NCBI RefSeq assembly: GCF_010727325.1
Contig: NZ_AP022565.1
Coordinates: 5,332,001 to 5,396,000 of the forward strand
Length of the DNA stretch: 64,000 nt
Reading direction: 5' to 3'
Source: Mycolicibacterium alvei
Lineage (GTDB): Bacteria > Actinomycetota > Actinomycetes > Mycobacteriales > Mycobacteriaceae
Made by a program: the position numbers and the translations under genes. Position 1 is the stretch's first letter; every line of letters starts with the position of its first letter. Positions 52,152 through 60,528 of this stretch are shown piece by piece. The notes beneath the pieces are model-generated. The model was not told the origin of the DNA. It saw only the letters and a list, made by a program, of their open reading frames with translations, and searched no databases.

Positions 52152-52981
52152 CGACCGTGGACTTCGCACGTAAGACGATCGTCGTCGACGGTCTGACCAC
52201 CAGCTACCTCGAAGCCGGGCAGGGGGACCCCGTCGTCCTGCTGCACGGCGGTGAATTCGGTGCCGGCGCCGAACTGGGTTGGGAGCGCGTCATCGGCGAC
52301 CTGGCCGGGCACTACCGGGTGCTGGCGCCGGACATGCTGGGCTTCGGAGAGAGTGCCAAGGTCATCGATTTCAACGACGGCCGAGGGATGCGGATTCGGC
52401 ACATCGCTGCGTTCTGCACCGAACTCGGTATCGCTGAGGCGCATTTCGTCGGCAACTCGATGGGGGCGATCAACCTTCTGGTCGACGCCACCTCGGATGC
52501 CCCGCGTCTCCCCGTGCGATCGCTCACCGCGATCTGCGGGGGAGGGGAGATCCAGCGCAACGAACATTCGGCGGCGTTGTACGACTACGACGCCACCCTG
52601 GCCGGGATGCGGCGCATCGTCACCGCCTTGTTCGCCGATCCGGCCTACCCGGCCGACGAGGCGTATGTGCAGCGGCGGTACGAGTCGAGCATTGCGCCGG
52701 GAGCCTGGGAAACCTTGGCCGCGGCCCGGTTTCGGCGACCCGGTCTGGAAGCGCCGGCGATGCCGTCGTCGCAACGGGCCTATGGCCGCATCGGTGTGCC
52801 GACGATGATGATCGAGGGGGATCGTGACAAGCTGCTGCCGTCCGGTTGGGCCGCTGAGATCGCCGGTCAGATCACCGGTGCCCGTAGTGCGGTGATCGCC
52901 GCTGCCGGGCACTGTCCGCAGATCGAACAGCCCACCGCGCTCATCGCGGTACTGCTGGAATTCCTGAAAGAGGTGCAATGA
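52148..52981 (+). CDS. Alpha/beta hydrolase
   Basis: 277 aa from ATG 52148 (ATGA overlap). Triad: nucleophile elbow GNSMGA, acid Asp in MIEGDRDKLLPSG, histidine in AAGHCPQIEQP; the oxyanion loop is LLHGGEFGAGAE. It is similar in layout to the meta-cleavage hydrolase at 43144 but in a different subfamily, so it may hydrolyse an ester or a second ring-opening product. Confidence 0.88.
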   Translation: MTTVDFARKTIVVDGLTTSYLEAGQGDPVVLLHGGEFGAGAELGWERVIGDLAGHYRVLAPDMLGFGESAKVIDFNDGRGMRIRHIAAFCTELGIAEAHFVGNSMGAINLLVDATSDAPRLPVRSLTAICGGGEIQRNEHSAALYDYDATLAGMRRIVTALFADPAYPADEAYVQRRYESSIAPGAWETLAAARFRRPGLEAPAMPSSQRAYGRIGVPTMMIEGDRDKLLPSGWAAEIAGQITGARSAVIAAAGHCPQIEQPTALIAVLLEFLKEVQ

Positions 52982-53790
52982 ACGAGCTGGCCGGAAAAGT
53001 CGCGGTCGTCACCGGGGGGTCGTCGGGTCTCGGCGAAGGGTTGGTGCGCCGGTTCGCCGCCGAGGGCGCCAAGGTGATGATCGGCGACGTCGACGAGGAC
53101 CGGGGTACGACATTGGCCGCCGAACTCGGCGAGAACACCCGGTTCCTGCGCACCGATGTCAGTGACGTCGAGCAGGTGGGTCGCCTGGTGTCGACCGCGG
53201 TGGAGACGTTCGGTGGCCTGGACGTCATGGTCAACAACGCCGGTGTCTCGGGGCGTATGCACCGCCGGTTCCTGGACGACGATCTCGCCGATTTCGACAC
53301 CGTGATGCGGGTCAACGTCCGTGCGGTGATGGCCGGAACCCGCGATGCCGCGCGGTACATGGCCGAGCACGGCGGCGGTTCGATCCTCAACCTCACCTCG
53401 ATCGGCGGCATTCAGGCCGGCGGTGGCGTGATGACGTATCGTGCGTCCAAGGCTGCGGTCATCCAGTTCACCAAGTGCGCGGCAATCGAGTTGGCCCACT
53501 ACGAGATCCGGGTCAACGCGATCGCCCCCGGTAACATCCGTACCGCGATCGTGGCCAAGTCGGCCTCGCCGGAGGAGCGGGAGCGGATCGAGGAGTTCGA
53601 GGCGGGGATCCGGGCGCAGATGCGCAACGACCGCCCGCTCAAGCGGGAAGGCACGGTCGAGGACGTCGCCGAGGCGGCGCTCTACTTCGCGACGGACCGG
53701 TCGCGGTACGTGACCGGGACCGTGTTGCCGATCGATGGCGGCACCGTCGCCGGCAAGGTCATCGTCCGCAAGCCCAAGCTCCAGGCCTGA
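52978..53790 (+). CDS. Short-chain dehydrogenase/reductase (FabG-like)
   Basis: 270 aa. TGGSSGLGEGLVRRFAAEGAK, NNAGVSGRM and YRASKAAVIQFTKCAA place it in classical SDRs. It overlaps the hydrolase stop as ATGA. Last gene of the MhpCAB-to-SDR operon; a TetR operator follows at 53852. Confidence 0.88.
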   Translation: MNELAGKVAVVTGGSSGLGEGLVRRFAAEGAKVMIGDVDEDRGTTLAAELGENTRFLRTDVSDVEQVGRLVSTAVETFGGLDVMVNNAGVSGRMHRRFLDDDLADFDTVMRVNVRAVMAGTRDAARYMAEHGGGSILNLTSIGGIQAGGGVMTYRASKAAVIQFTKCAAIELAHYEIRVNAIAPGNIRTAIVAKSASPEERERIEEFEAGIRAQMRNDRPLKREGTVEDVAEAALYFATDRSRYVTGTVLPIDGGTVAGKVIVRKPKLQA

Positions 53791-53851
53791 CCCCGTCAAA
53801 CGCCGCCGTCGAGCACCTGTGTGAAGGGTTCGGGGGCGGGCTCGGAACAGT

Positions 53852-53873
53852 TTAAATCAACTGCTTGACTTAA
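53852..53873. promoter_or_regulatory. 22-bp imperfect palindrome (TetR operator candidate) before 53888
   Basis: Arms TTAAATCAA and TTGACTTAA around CTGC match at 8 of 9 positions. It is 15 bp before the TetR TTG start. This AT-rich spot is the only one in the 97-bp gap and probably overlaps the promoter of the TetR-ferredoxin-P450 unit. Confidence 0.6.
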
Positions 53874-53887
53874 TTACAGGAGAGGCG

Positions 53888-54565
53888 TTGACTGTAACGG
53901 TGACAGCAGCCAGCCGGACCGCTCGCGCCGATCGGGCCAGCAGTACCCAGGAGGCGATCCTCAAGGCGGCCGAGCGGCTCTACGCCGAGCACGGCGTCTT
54001 CGCGGTGTCCAACCGTCAGGTGAGCGAGGCGGCCGGACAGGGCAACAATGCCGCCGTCGGCTACCACTTCGGCACCAAGACCGACCTGGTCCGCGCGATC
54101 GAGCACAAGCACCGCGGCCCGATCGAGTGCCTGCGCGAGCAGATGGTGGCCGACACCGGCGATTCGGCCGAATTGCGCGACTGGGTTTCCTGCCTGGTGC
54201 AGCCGCTGACCGATCACCTTGCGGCGCTGGGGAACCCGACCTGGTACGCGCGGTTCGCAGCCCAGGTGATGGCCGATCCGGCCTACCACGACATCGTGGT
54301 CCGCGATGCCCTGAGTTCGGAGTCGCTGGTGCGCGTCATCGAGGGGATGAAGAACTGCCTGCCCGAGCTGCCCGACGAGGTTCGCGCCGAACGCAACATC
54401 ATGGCGCGCAACCTGTTGATGCACAGCGCCGCTGATCGCGAACGGGCGATGGACAGGGGCGGCAACGTGCCCCGGGCATCCTGGCAGGGCGCGGCCTCGG
54501 GGCTGATCGATGCGATCGTCGGCCTGTGGCTGGCGCCGGTTACCCAAGAAAGCGATCTCATATGA
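53888..54565 (+). CDS. TetR-family transcriptional regulator
   Basis: 225 aa from TTG 53888. HTH: ILKAAERLYAEHGVFAVSNRQVSEAAGQGNNAAVGYHFGTKTDLVRAI, the usual TetR signature with the GYHFG recognition end. The gene is followed by ferredoxin (ATGA overlap) and P450, so it probably represses its own operon through the site at 53852. Confidence 0.93.
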   Translation: MTVTVTAASRTARADRASSTQEAILKAAERLYAEHGVFAVSNRQVSEAAGQGNNAAVGYHFGTKTDLVRAIEHKHRGPIECLREQMVADTGDSAELRDWVSCLVQPLTDHLAALGNPTWYARFAAQVMADPAYHDIVVRDALSSESLVRVIEGMKNCLPELPDEVRAERNIMARNLLMHSAADRERAMDRGGNVPRASWQGAASGLIDAIVGLWLAPVTQESDLI

Positions 54566-54756
54566 AAGTCACTGTCGACCAGGACAAGTGTGTCTCGTCG
54601 GGGCAATGCGTGCTCAACGCGAGCGAGGTGTTCGACCAGCGCGACGAAGACGGTGTCGTCGTCCTGCTCGAACCCGAACCCGGACCGGACCAGATCGACG
54701 GCGCCCGTCGCGCCGCAGCAGCCTGCCCAGCCCTAGCCATCACTATCGAGGAATGA
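54562..54756 (+). CDS. [3Fe-4S] ferredoxin
   Basis: 64 aa from ATG 54562, overlapping the TetR stop. Three cysteines follow the mycobacterial P450 ferredoxin pattern: DKCVSSGQC (spacing 5) and AACPALAI; the usual second cysteine is replaced by the loop ligand, giving a 3Fe-4S cluster. It hands electrons to the P450 encoded immediately after. Confidence 0.92.
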   Translation: MKVTVDQDKCVSSGQCVLNASEVFDQRDEDGVVVLLEPEPGPDQIDGARRAAAACPALAITIEE

Positions 54757-54757
54757 C

Positions 54758-55987
54758 GTGTCTGAAACCCTTGCCGACTCCGTGACCACCACCGACATCC
54801 CCGACTACCCGATGGAACGGGACGCGCGGTGCCCGTTCGCGCCTCCGCCACAGATGCTGGGTAATGCCAAAGGCCTGTCCCGGGTGAAGATCTGGGACGG
54901 CAGCACGCCGTGGCTGATCACCGGGCACGAAGAGGCGCGCACTCTGTTCGCCGACGCGCGGATCAGCGTGGACGACCGTAAGTCGGGCTTCCCGCACTGG
55001 AACGAGCACATGCTCTCCACCGTCGACAAGCGGCCGCGGTCGGTCTTCACGTCCGACGCCGAGGAGCACACCCGGTTCCGCCGCATGCTGTCCAAGCCCT
55101 TCACGTTCAAGCGTGTCGAGGGTCTGCGGCCGGCCATCCAGAAGGTCACCGACGAATGCATCGACAAGATCCTGGCCGGCCCGAAGCCGGCCGACATGGT
55201 CGCCGAGCTCGCACTGCCGGTGCCCACGGTGGTGATCAGCGAAATGCTCGGCGTGCCTTACGAGGACCACGAGTTCTTCCAGGAGCACGCCACCGCCGGC
55301 CTGGCCCGCTACGCCGCAGCGGACGCCATGCAGAAGGGCGCGATGAGCCTGCACCAGTACCTGATCGACCTGATCGAGAAGAAGCAGGCCGATCCCGCCG
55401 AGGACGCGGTGTCCGATCTGGCCGAGCGCGTGACCGCCGGCGAGATCAGTGTCAAGGAGGCTGCACAGCTCGGTACCGGTCTGCTGATCGCCGGGCATGA
55501 GACGACGGCCAACGTGATCGGCATCGGCATCCTGGCGCTGCTGGAGAATCCGGAGCAGGCGGACTTCCTGCGCAACGCCGACGATCCGAAGGTCATCGCC
55601 AATGCGTGCGAAGAGCTGATGCGCTACCTGTCGATCATCCAGAACGGCCAGCGCCGTATCGCCGTCGAGGACATCGAGATCAGCGGCGAGACCATCAAGG
55701 CCGGCGAGGGTGTGATCATCGATCTGGCTCCGGCCAACTGGGACGCCAAGGCCTACCCGGAGCCCGACAAGCTGGACCTCAGCCGAGATGCCGGACAGCA
55801 GTTGGGTTTCGGCTACGGCCGTCACCAGTGTGTCGGGCAGCAGCTGGCCCGCGCCGAACTGCAGATCGTGTTCCACACCCTGCTGCGCCGCATCCCGACG
55901 ATGAAGCTGGCCATCCCGTTGGACGAGGTGCCGTTCAAACACGACCGCCTCGCCTACGGCGTCTACGAACTTCCCGTGACCTGGTAA
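54758..55987 (+). CDS. Cytochrome P450
   Basis: 409 aa from GTG 54758, one base after the ferredoxin stop. I-helix AGHETTANV, ExxR in CEELMRYLS, and the haem loop GFGYGRHQCVGQQLARAE are intact; layout resembles CYP105-like P450s that hydroxylate xenobiotics and terpenes. The dedicated ferredoxin and TetR upstream suggest an inducible catabolic hydroxylase. The amidohydrolase follows 27 bp later. Confidence 0.93.
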   Translation: MSETLADSVTTTDIPDYPMERDARCPFAPPPQMLGNAKGLSRVKIWDGSTPWLITGHEEARTLFADARISVDDRKSGFPHWNEHMLSTVDKRPRSVFTSDAEEHTRFRRMLSKPFTFKRVEGLRPAIQKVTDECIDKILAGPKPADMVAELALPVPTVVISEMLGVPYEDHEFFQEHATAGLARYAAADAMQKGAMSLHQYLIDLIEKKQADPAEDAVSDLAERVTAGEISVKEAAQLGTGLLIAGHETTANVIGIGILALLENPEQADFLRNADDPKVIANACEELMRYLSIIQNGQRRIAVEDIEISGETIKAGEGVIIDLAPANWDAKAYPEPDKLDLSRDAGQQLGFGYGRHQCVGQQLARAELQIVFHTLLRRIPTMKLAIPLDEVPFKHDRLAYGVYELPVTW

Positions 55988-56014
55988 CCGACAGCCCTGA
56001 TTGGAGTACCACAG

Positions 56015-57184
56015 ATGACTGCTTCGACGACTCTCTATCCGCCGGAAGGCTTTGGTGCACCGAAGAATCGCCGTGGCCACGCGACGGAGGGCGGCCTCAC
56101 CGGACTCCCCGAGGGCACCACGATCTTCTCGGCCGACAACCACATCTCGGTTGCCGACGACATCTTCTACGATCGTTTCCCCGACGACCTCAAGGGTGCC
56201 GCGCCGCGCATCTGGTACGAGGACGGCGCCTACATGGTCGGGATGAAGGGCAAGGCCTGGACCGGAGGCGATTTCGGGCGCGTGCTGATGCAGTACGACG
56301 ACCTCGCCGGTGCGGCCACGAATAACATCGCCGCCCGTATCCGCGAGCTCAAAGAGGACGGCATCGACAAGGAGCTCGCCTTCCCCAACGCCGTGCTCGC
56401 CCTGTTCCACTACCCCGACAAGGGGATCCGTGAGCGGGTGTTTCGCATCTACAACGAGGTGATGGCGGAACTGCAGGCGAACAGCAACGGCCATTTCTAC
56501 GGCGTCGGGTTGATCAACTGGTGGGACCCGAAGGGCTGCCGTAGCACCCTGGAACAGCTGAAGTCGCTGGGCCTCAAGACGTTCCTGCTCCCGCTGAATC
56601 CGGGCAAGGACGACGAGGGCAACATCTACGACTACGGCAGCACCGAGATGGACGCGGTCTGGGACGAGATCGAGGCCGCCGGTCTACCTGTCAGCCACCA
56701 CATCGGCGAGACGCCGCCCAAGACTCCGTGCCAGAACAACAGCGTCGTCGTCGGCATGATGGTCAACGTCGACTCGTTCCGCGAACAGTTCGCCAAGTAC
56801 GTCTTCTCCGGCATCCTGGATCGGCATCCGAGCCTGAAGGTCGGCTGGTTCGAAGGTGGAATCGCCTGGGTGCCCACGGCTTTGCAGGATGCCGAGCACA
56901 TGCTCGCCTCGTACCGGCACATGTTCAACCATGAACTGCAGCACTCGGTCCGGCACTACTGGGACCACCACATGAGCGCGTCGTTCATGGTCGATCCACT
57001 GGGGCTGCGATTGATCGACGAGATCGGTGTCGACAACGTGATGTGGTCGAGTGACTACCCGCACAACGAATCCACCTTCGGCTATTCGGAGAAGTCGTTG
57101 GCCACCGTCGTCGAGGCGGTCGGGCCCGAGAACGCCGTCAAGATCGTGTCGACCAACATCCAGAGGTTCCTGGGATTGGTATGA
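56015..57184 (+). CDS. Amidohydrolase-family protein (Amidohydro_2, ACMSD-like)
   Basis: 389 aa. The amidohydrolase barrel has an N-terminal metal motif varied to SADNHI (Asp-x-His), a later His in SHHIGE, a WFEGGIAWVPT segment, and the diagnostic Asp in MWSSDYPHNES near the C-terminus. This PF04909 group includes decarboxylases (ACMSD, o-pyrocatechuate type) and hydrolases. A role in ring decarboxylation or lactone opening is inferred. It overlaps the following M24 gene by 4 bp. Confidence 0.88.
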   Translation: MTASTTLYPPEGFGAPKNRRGHATEGGLTGLPEGTTIFSADNHISVADDIFYDRFPDDLKGAAPRIWYEDGAYMVGMKGKAWTGGDFGRVLMQYDDLAGAATNNIAARIRELKEDGIDKELAFPNAVLALFHYPDKGIRERVFRIYNEVMAELQANSNGHFYGVGLINWWDPKGCRSTLEQLKSLGLKTFLLPLNPGKDDEGNIYDYGSTEMDAVWDEIEAAGLPVSHHIGETPPKTPCQNNSVVVGMMVNVDSFREQFAKYVFSGILDRHPSLKVGWFEGGIAWVPTALQDAEHMLASYRHMFNHELQHSVRHYWDHHMSASFMVDPLGLRLIDEIGVDNVMWSSDYPHNESTFGYSEKSLATVVEAVGPENAVKIVSTNIQRFLGLV

Positions 57185-58449
57185 GCACTGCCACTCAAGC
57201 CGGCGTAACCCAGATCGCCCGAACCGGCTTCACCCCGCTCGACATTCCCGACGAGCCTGACCTGGCCAGGATGCGTCGAGAGGTCGGTGTGCGTCTACAC
57301 GCCGCGATGTCCGACCAGGGCGTGGATGCGCTCGTGCTGCTCGGCAACTCCAACGTCATGTACGCCACCGGCATCGCCTGGCCGCTGGCCGACGCGGGGC
57401 TGTCGCACGTCGAGCGGCCCGTCGCCGTCGTGCTGGCCGACGACGAACACCCGCACCTGTTCCTGCCGTTCCGTGAGGGTGCGGCCATGGAGACAGGTCT
57501 GCCCGAGGACCACCTGCACGGGCCGGTCTATCTCGAATTCGACGAGGGCGTAGCGGAGTTCGCGAAGATCCTGGCCACGCTGGTGCCTGCCGGTGCGACG
57601 GTTGCGACCGACGAGCTGACCGGGGCGATGCGGCTGGCCGGTAGTGCCCTGTTCCCCAGTGCACCGGTGGATGCCGCCCCGGTGATCGGCGCGGCGAAAC
57701 TCGTCAAGACGATCGACCAGATCGCCTGCGTCCGCCGGGCTTGTCAGATCACCGAACAGGCCATCGCCGAGATCCACAAGTCCCTGGCGCCCGGTATCCG
57801 GCAGATCGACCTGTCTGCCGAATTCGTGCGCCGGACCTTCGAACTCGGTGCCACGACCAACATGTTCGACTCGATCTGGCAGGCCATGCCCGCATCGAAG
57901 GCAGAGGGCACCTGGACCACCACCGGCGATCTCGCACTGCCGCTGCTGACCACCGAGCGTGAACTGCAGCGCGGCGATGTGCTGTGGACCGACGTGTCCA
58001 TCGCCTACCACGGCTACTGTTCCGACCACGGGCGCACCTGGATCGTCGGTCAGGACCCGACGGCGGCTCAACAGAGGCAATTCGACACGTGGAGCGGCAT
58101 CGTCGACGCGGTGCTCTCGGTGACCAAGGCGGGTGCCACGTGCGGTGACTTGGGCCGGGCGGCGACTGCGGCCGGCGGCGGTAAGAAGCCGTGGCTTCCG
58201 CACTTCTACCTGGGACACGGTATCGGTACCAGCGCAGCTGAAATGCCGATGATCGGAACGGATCTCGGCCAGGAGTGGGACGACAACTTCGTCTTCCCGG
58301 AAGGCATGCTGCTGGTGTTCGAGCCCGTGGTGTGGGAGGACGGCACCGGTGGCTATCGCGGCGAGGAGATCGTGGTGGTGACCGAGGACGGGTGGATGCC
58401 GCTGACCGCATATCCGTACGACCCCTATGAGGTGTCCCGTGGGAACTGA
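57181..58449 (+). CDS. M24-family metallopeptidase (Xaa-Pro dipeptidase/aminopeptidase P-like)
   Basis: 422 aa. The pita-bread domain has the full metal set: Asp at about 269 (WTDVS), Asp at about 280 (SDHGR), His at about 345 (LGHGIG), Glu at about 380 (FEPVV) and Glu in RGEEIVV at about 395. N-terminal creatinase/prolidase domain ALVLLGNSNVMYATGIAW. It probably cleaves an X-Pro-type or C-N bond in an intermediate. A second family member follows, overlapping by 11 bp, that has lost the metal residues. Confidence 0.9.
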   Translation: MSTATQAGVTQIARTGFTPLDIPDEPDLARMRREVGVRLHAAMSDQGVDALVLLGNSNVMYATGIAWPLADAGLSHVERPVAVVLADDEHPHLFLPFREGAAMETGLPEDHLHGPVYLEFDEGVAEFAKILATLVPAGATVATDELTGAMRLAGSALFPSAPVDAAPVIGAAKLVKTIDQIACVRRACQITEQAIAEIHKSLAPGIRQIDLSAEFVRRTFELGATTNMFDSIWQAMPASKAEGTWTTTGDLALPLLTTERELQRGDVLWTDVSIAYHGYCSDHGRTWIVGQDPTAAQQRQFDTWSGIVDAVLSVTKAGATCGDLGRAATAAGGGKKPWLPHFYLGHGIGTSAAEMPMIGTDLGQEWDDNFVFPEGMLLVFEPVVWEDGTGGYRGEEIVVVTEDGWMPLTAYPYDPYEVSRGN

Positions 58450-59572
58450 GATCGAGGCTGACGGCCGGGCACTGCGCGTCAGTCGACGGGAGCGGGCCAT
58501 CGCACAGATGGAGGCCCACGACCTCGATGCGCTCGTACTCGGCAGGCAGGCCAATGTCCGGTACATCTCCGGTGTCCCACAGCTGTGGGTGGTAGGTACC
58601 AGGCCTTTTGGGCCGATCTGCACCTTCGTCCGCGACACGGGTGAGATCCACCTCAACAGCACCTGGGACGAGGGCATCCCCGAGGAGATTCCACGCGAAA
58701 ATCTCTACGGCTTCGCATGGAACCCGATGACCCTCGTCGGTGTACTGCAGAACATCAACGGCTCCGATTCGGCGTGGCGCATCGGAACCGATGCTCTGAC
58801 ACCGACCTTCGCCAAGCTGCTGCCGATGGCCTTCCCGAACGCGGAACTGGTCGACGGTGAGCAGGCGATGCGGGCAGCGCGCCGAGTCAAGACCGGTGAG
58901 GAGATCTCGGCACTGCGACGCGCCTTGGTGGTCGCCGAAGCGGCCCTGGCCAAGGGTGTTGCCGAGGTGGCTCCCGGAGTTACCGAGAAGCGCCTTGCCG
59001 GGGTGATCTTGGAGGCCGAAGCTGCCGGGGGAGTGAGCACCCCGGCCACCCAGGACGCCGCATGGGTCACCTCGAAGGACCACCCGTGGCGTCGTGTCGG
59101 AGGTGACGGCCGGGTGCGCGAGGGTGACCTGGTGGCCCTGTCGGCGGGTGTACTCGCCGACGGTTATGTCGCGGAGGTCGCGCGCACGGTCTACGTGGGC
59201 GAACCGTCCGACGCGATTCGATCGCTGTACCGACGGCGGGATGCCCTGTGGGACAAGCTGCTTGATGCCTGCCGACCGGGTAATCCGACCAGCGCGTTGC
59301 TCGATGCGTACGAGCAGGCCGGCGAACCGGTACCGGCGATGCCGGTAGCGCATGGGCTCGGGTTGGGATTCGACCCGCCCGTTGTCTCCCCGAGCCTGCG
59401 GGCGACCGCCGAGGCCGACATCCTGGAGCCGGGCATGGTCCTTGCCGTGACCGGCTATGTCTGGGAACAGGGCGTCGGTGCGGTATTCACCCGCGATGCC
59501 GTAGTTGTCGGAACCGATGGACCCGAAGTACTCACCCAAGCCCGAACAGACAGTGAGGCGGCACATGCCTGA
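58439..59572 (+). CDS. M24-fold protein without metal ligands (creatinase-like pseudo-peptidase)
   Basis: 377 aa from GTG 58439 (ATG 58427 possible). The N-terminal domain LDALVLGRQANVRYISGVPQLW is homologous to the previous gene. In the pita-bread domain, the first metal Asp position reads LVALSAGV (Ser), the second ADGYVAEVARTVY (Glu in place of Asp), the His is kept (AHGLGLG), and the Glu positions read LAVTGYVWEQG and TRDAVVV. It therefore lacks four of five metal ligands. Creatinase itself needs no metal, so it may still be a C-N hydrolase, or a partner subunit. Confidence 0.82.
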   Translation: MGTEIEADGRALRVSRRERAIAQMEAHDLDALVLGRQANVRYISGVPQLWVVGTRPFGPICTFVRDTGEIHLNSTWDEGIPEEIPRENLYGFAWNPMTLVGVLQNINGSDSAWRIGTDALTPTFAKLLPMAFPNAELVDGEQAMRAARRVKTGEEISALRRALVVAEAALAKGVAEVAPGVTEKRLAGVILEAEAAGGVSTPATQDAAWVTSKDHPWRRVGGDGRVREGDLVALSAGVLADGYVAEVARTVYVGEPSDAIRSLYRRRDALWDKLLDACRPGNPTSALLDAYEQAGEPVPAMPVAHGLGLGFDPPVVSPSLRATAEADILEPGMVLAVTGYVWEQGVGAVFTRDAVVVGTDGPEVLTQARTDSEAAHA

Positions 59573-60524
59573 GCGTCCCACCCCCGAAGAGATCATTCTC
59601 TACGAGAAGGACCCCAAGACCAAGATCGCCACCATCACGTTCAACCGGCCGGAGTTCCTCAACGCGCCGACGTCGATGGCCCGGTTGCGCTACGCCGATG
59701 TGTTGCGGGCGGCCAACGCCGACAACGACGTCAAGGTGGTGATCATCCGAGGTGTCGGGGACAACCTGGGCAGCGGGGCCGATCTGCCGGAGTTCATGGA
59801 GGGCAACGACAATCCGGCGGTGCGGCTGGCCGAGTTGCGGCTGGAGGACGACGGAGTCGGTGAGGTCACCTACCCACCGAAGGGCACCTTCCGCAACGGC
59901 GCCACTATCAGCTCCTGGTATGCCAACTCCCAGGCGGGTAACCGCGCCCTGCAGGACTTCAAGAAGATCAGCATCGTCGAGGCCAAGGGCTACTGCTACG
60001 GCTGGCACTTCTATCAGTGCGCCGATGCGGATCTGGTGATCTCGTCCGACGACGCGCTGTTCGGCCATCCGTCATTCCGGTATCACGGCTGGGGGCCACG
60101 CATGTGGACGTGGGTCCAGATGATGGGCCTGCGCAAGTTCCAGGAGATGGTCTTCACCGGCCGGCCGTTCACGGCGGCGGAGATGTATGACTGCAACTTC
60201 CTGAACAAGGTGGTGGCGCGAGACCAGCTGGAGGCCGAGGTGCAGAAATATGCGCTGGCCTGTACCCGGAACCGGCCGGTGGACACCGTCTTTCAGCAGA
60301 AGATGTTCTTCGAGATCTTCAAACAGCAACAGGGCGAGTACATGGGCAGCCTGCTGTCCGCGTTCTTCGAGTCGATGGGCAACGGGGTGGCCAACGACAG
60401 CGATGAGGACCTGGACATGTTCGAGTCGATCGATTCGGGGCTGTCGGCCGCGGTCAACGACAACGACAGCAAGTTCCCCCCCGACTTCCGGTTGTCCAAG
60501 AAGAACCGGGCGAAACCCGAATAG
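59565..60524 (+). CDS. Enoyl-CoA hydratase/isomerase family protein
   Basis: 319 aa from ATG 59565, overlapping the M24 stop by 8 bp. The crotonase oxyanion signature is present in VIIRGVGDNLGSGADLPEF and KGYCYGWHFYQCADADLVISSDDALFGHPSFRYHG. It is about 60 residues longer than usual crotonases, with an insertion around residues 100-130 and a charged C-terminal tail. It may be a decarboxylase, isomerase or hydratase. Confidence 0.87.
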   Translation: MPERPTPEEIILYEKDPKTKIATITFNRPEFLNAPTSMARLRYADVLRAANADNDVKVVIIRGVGDNLGSGADLPEFMEGNDNPAVRLAELRLEDDGVGEVTYPPKGTFRNGATISSWYANSQAGNRALQDFKKISIVEAKGYCYGWHFYQCADADLVISSDDALFGHPSFRYHGWGPRMWTWVQMMGLRKFQEMVFTGRPFTAAEMYDCNFLNKVVARDQLEAEVQKYALACTRNRPVDTVFQQKMFFEIFKQQQGEYMGSLLSAFFESMGNGVANDSDEDLDMFESIDSGLSAAVNDNDSKFPPDFRLSKKNRAKPE

Positions 60525-60528
60525 GCAC

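Noticed and set aside
54743..56494. 583-codon minus-strand open frame opposite the P450 and amidohydrolase
   Set aside because: Mirror of well-supported plus-strand genes; composition is His/Gln/Val/Gly-rich as expected for antisense frames in high-GC DNA.
57749..59596. 615-codon minus-strand open frame opposite the two M24 genes
   Set aside because: Same reason: the plus strand carries two recognisable proteins with overlapping starts; the antisense product has no motifs.
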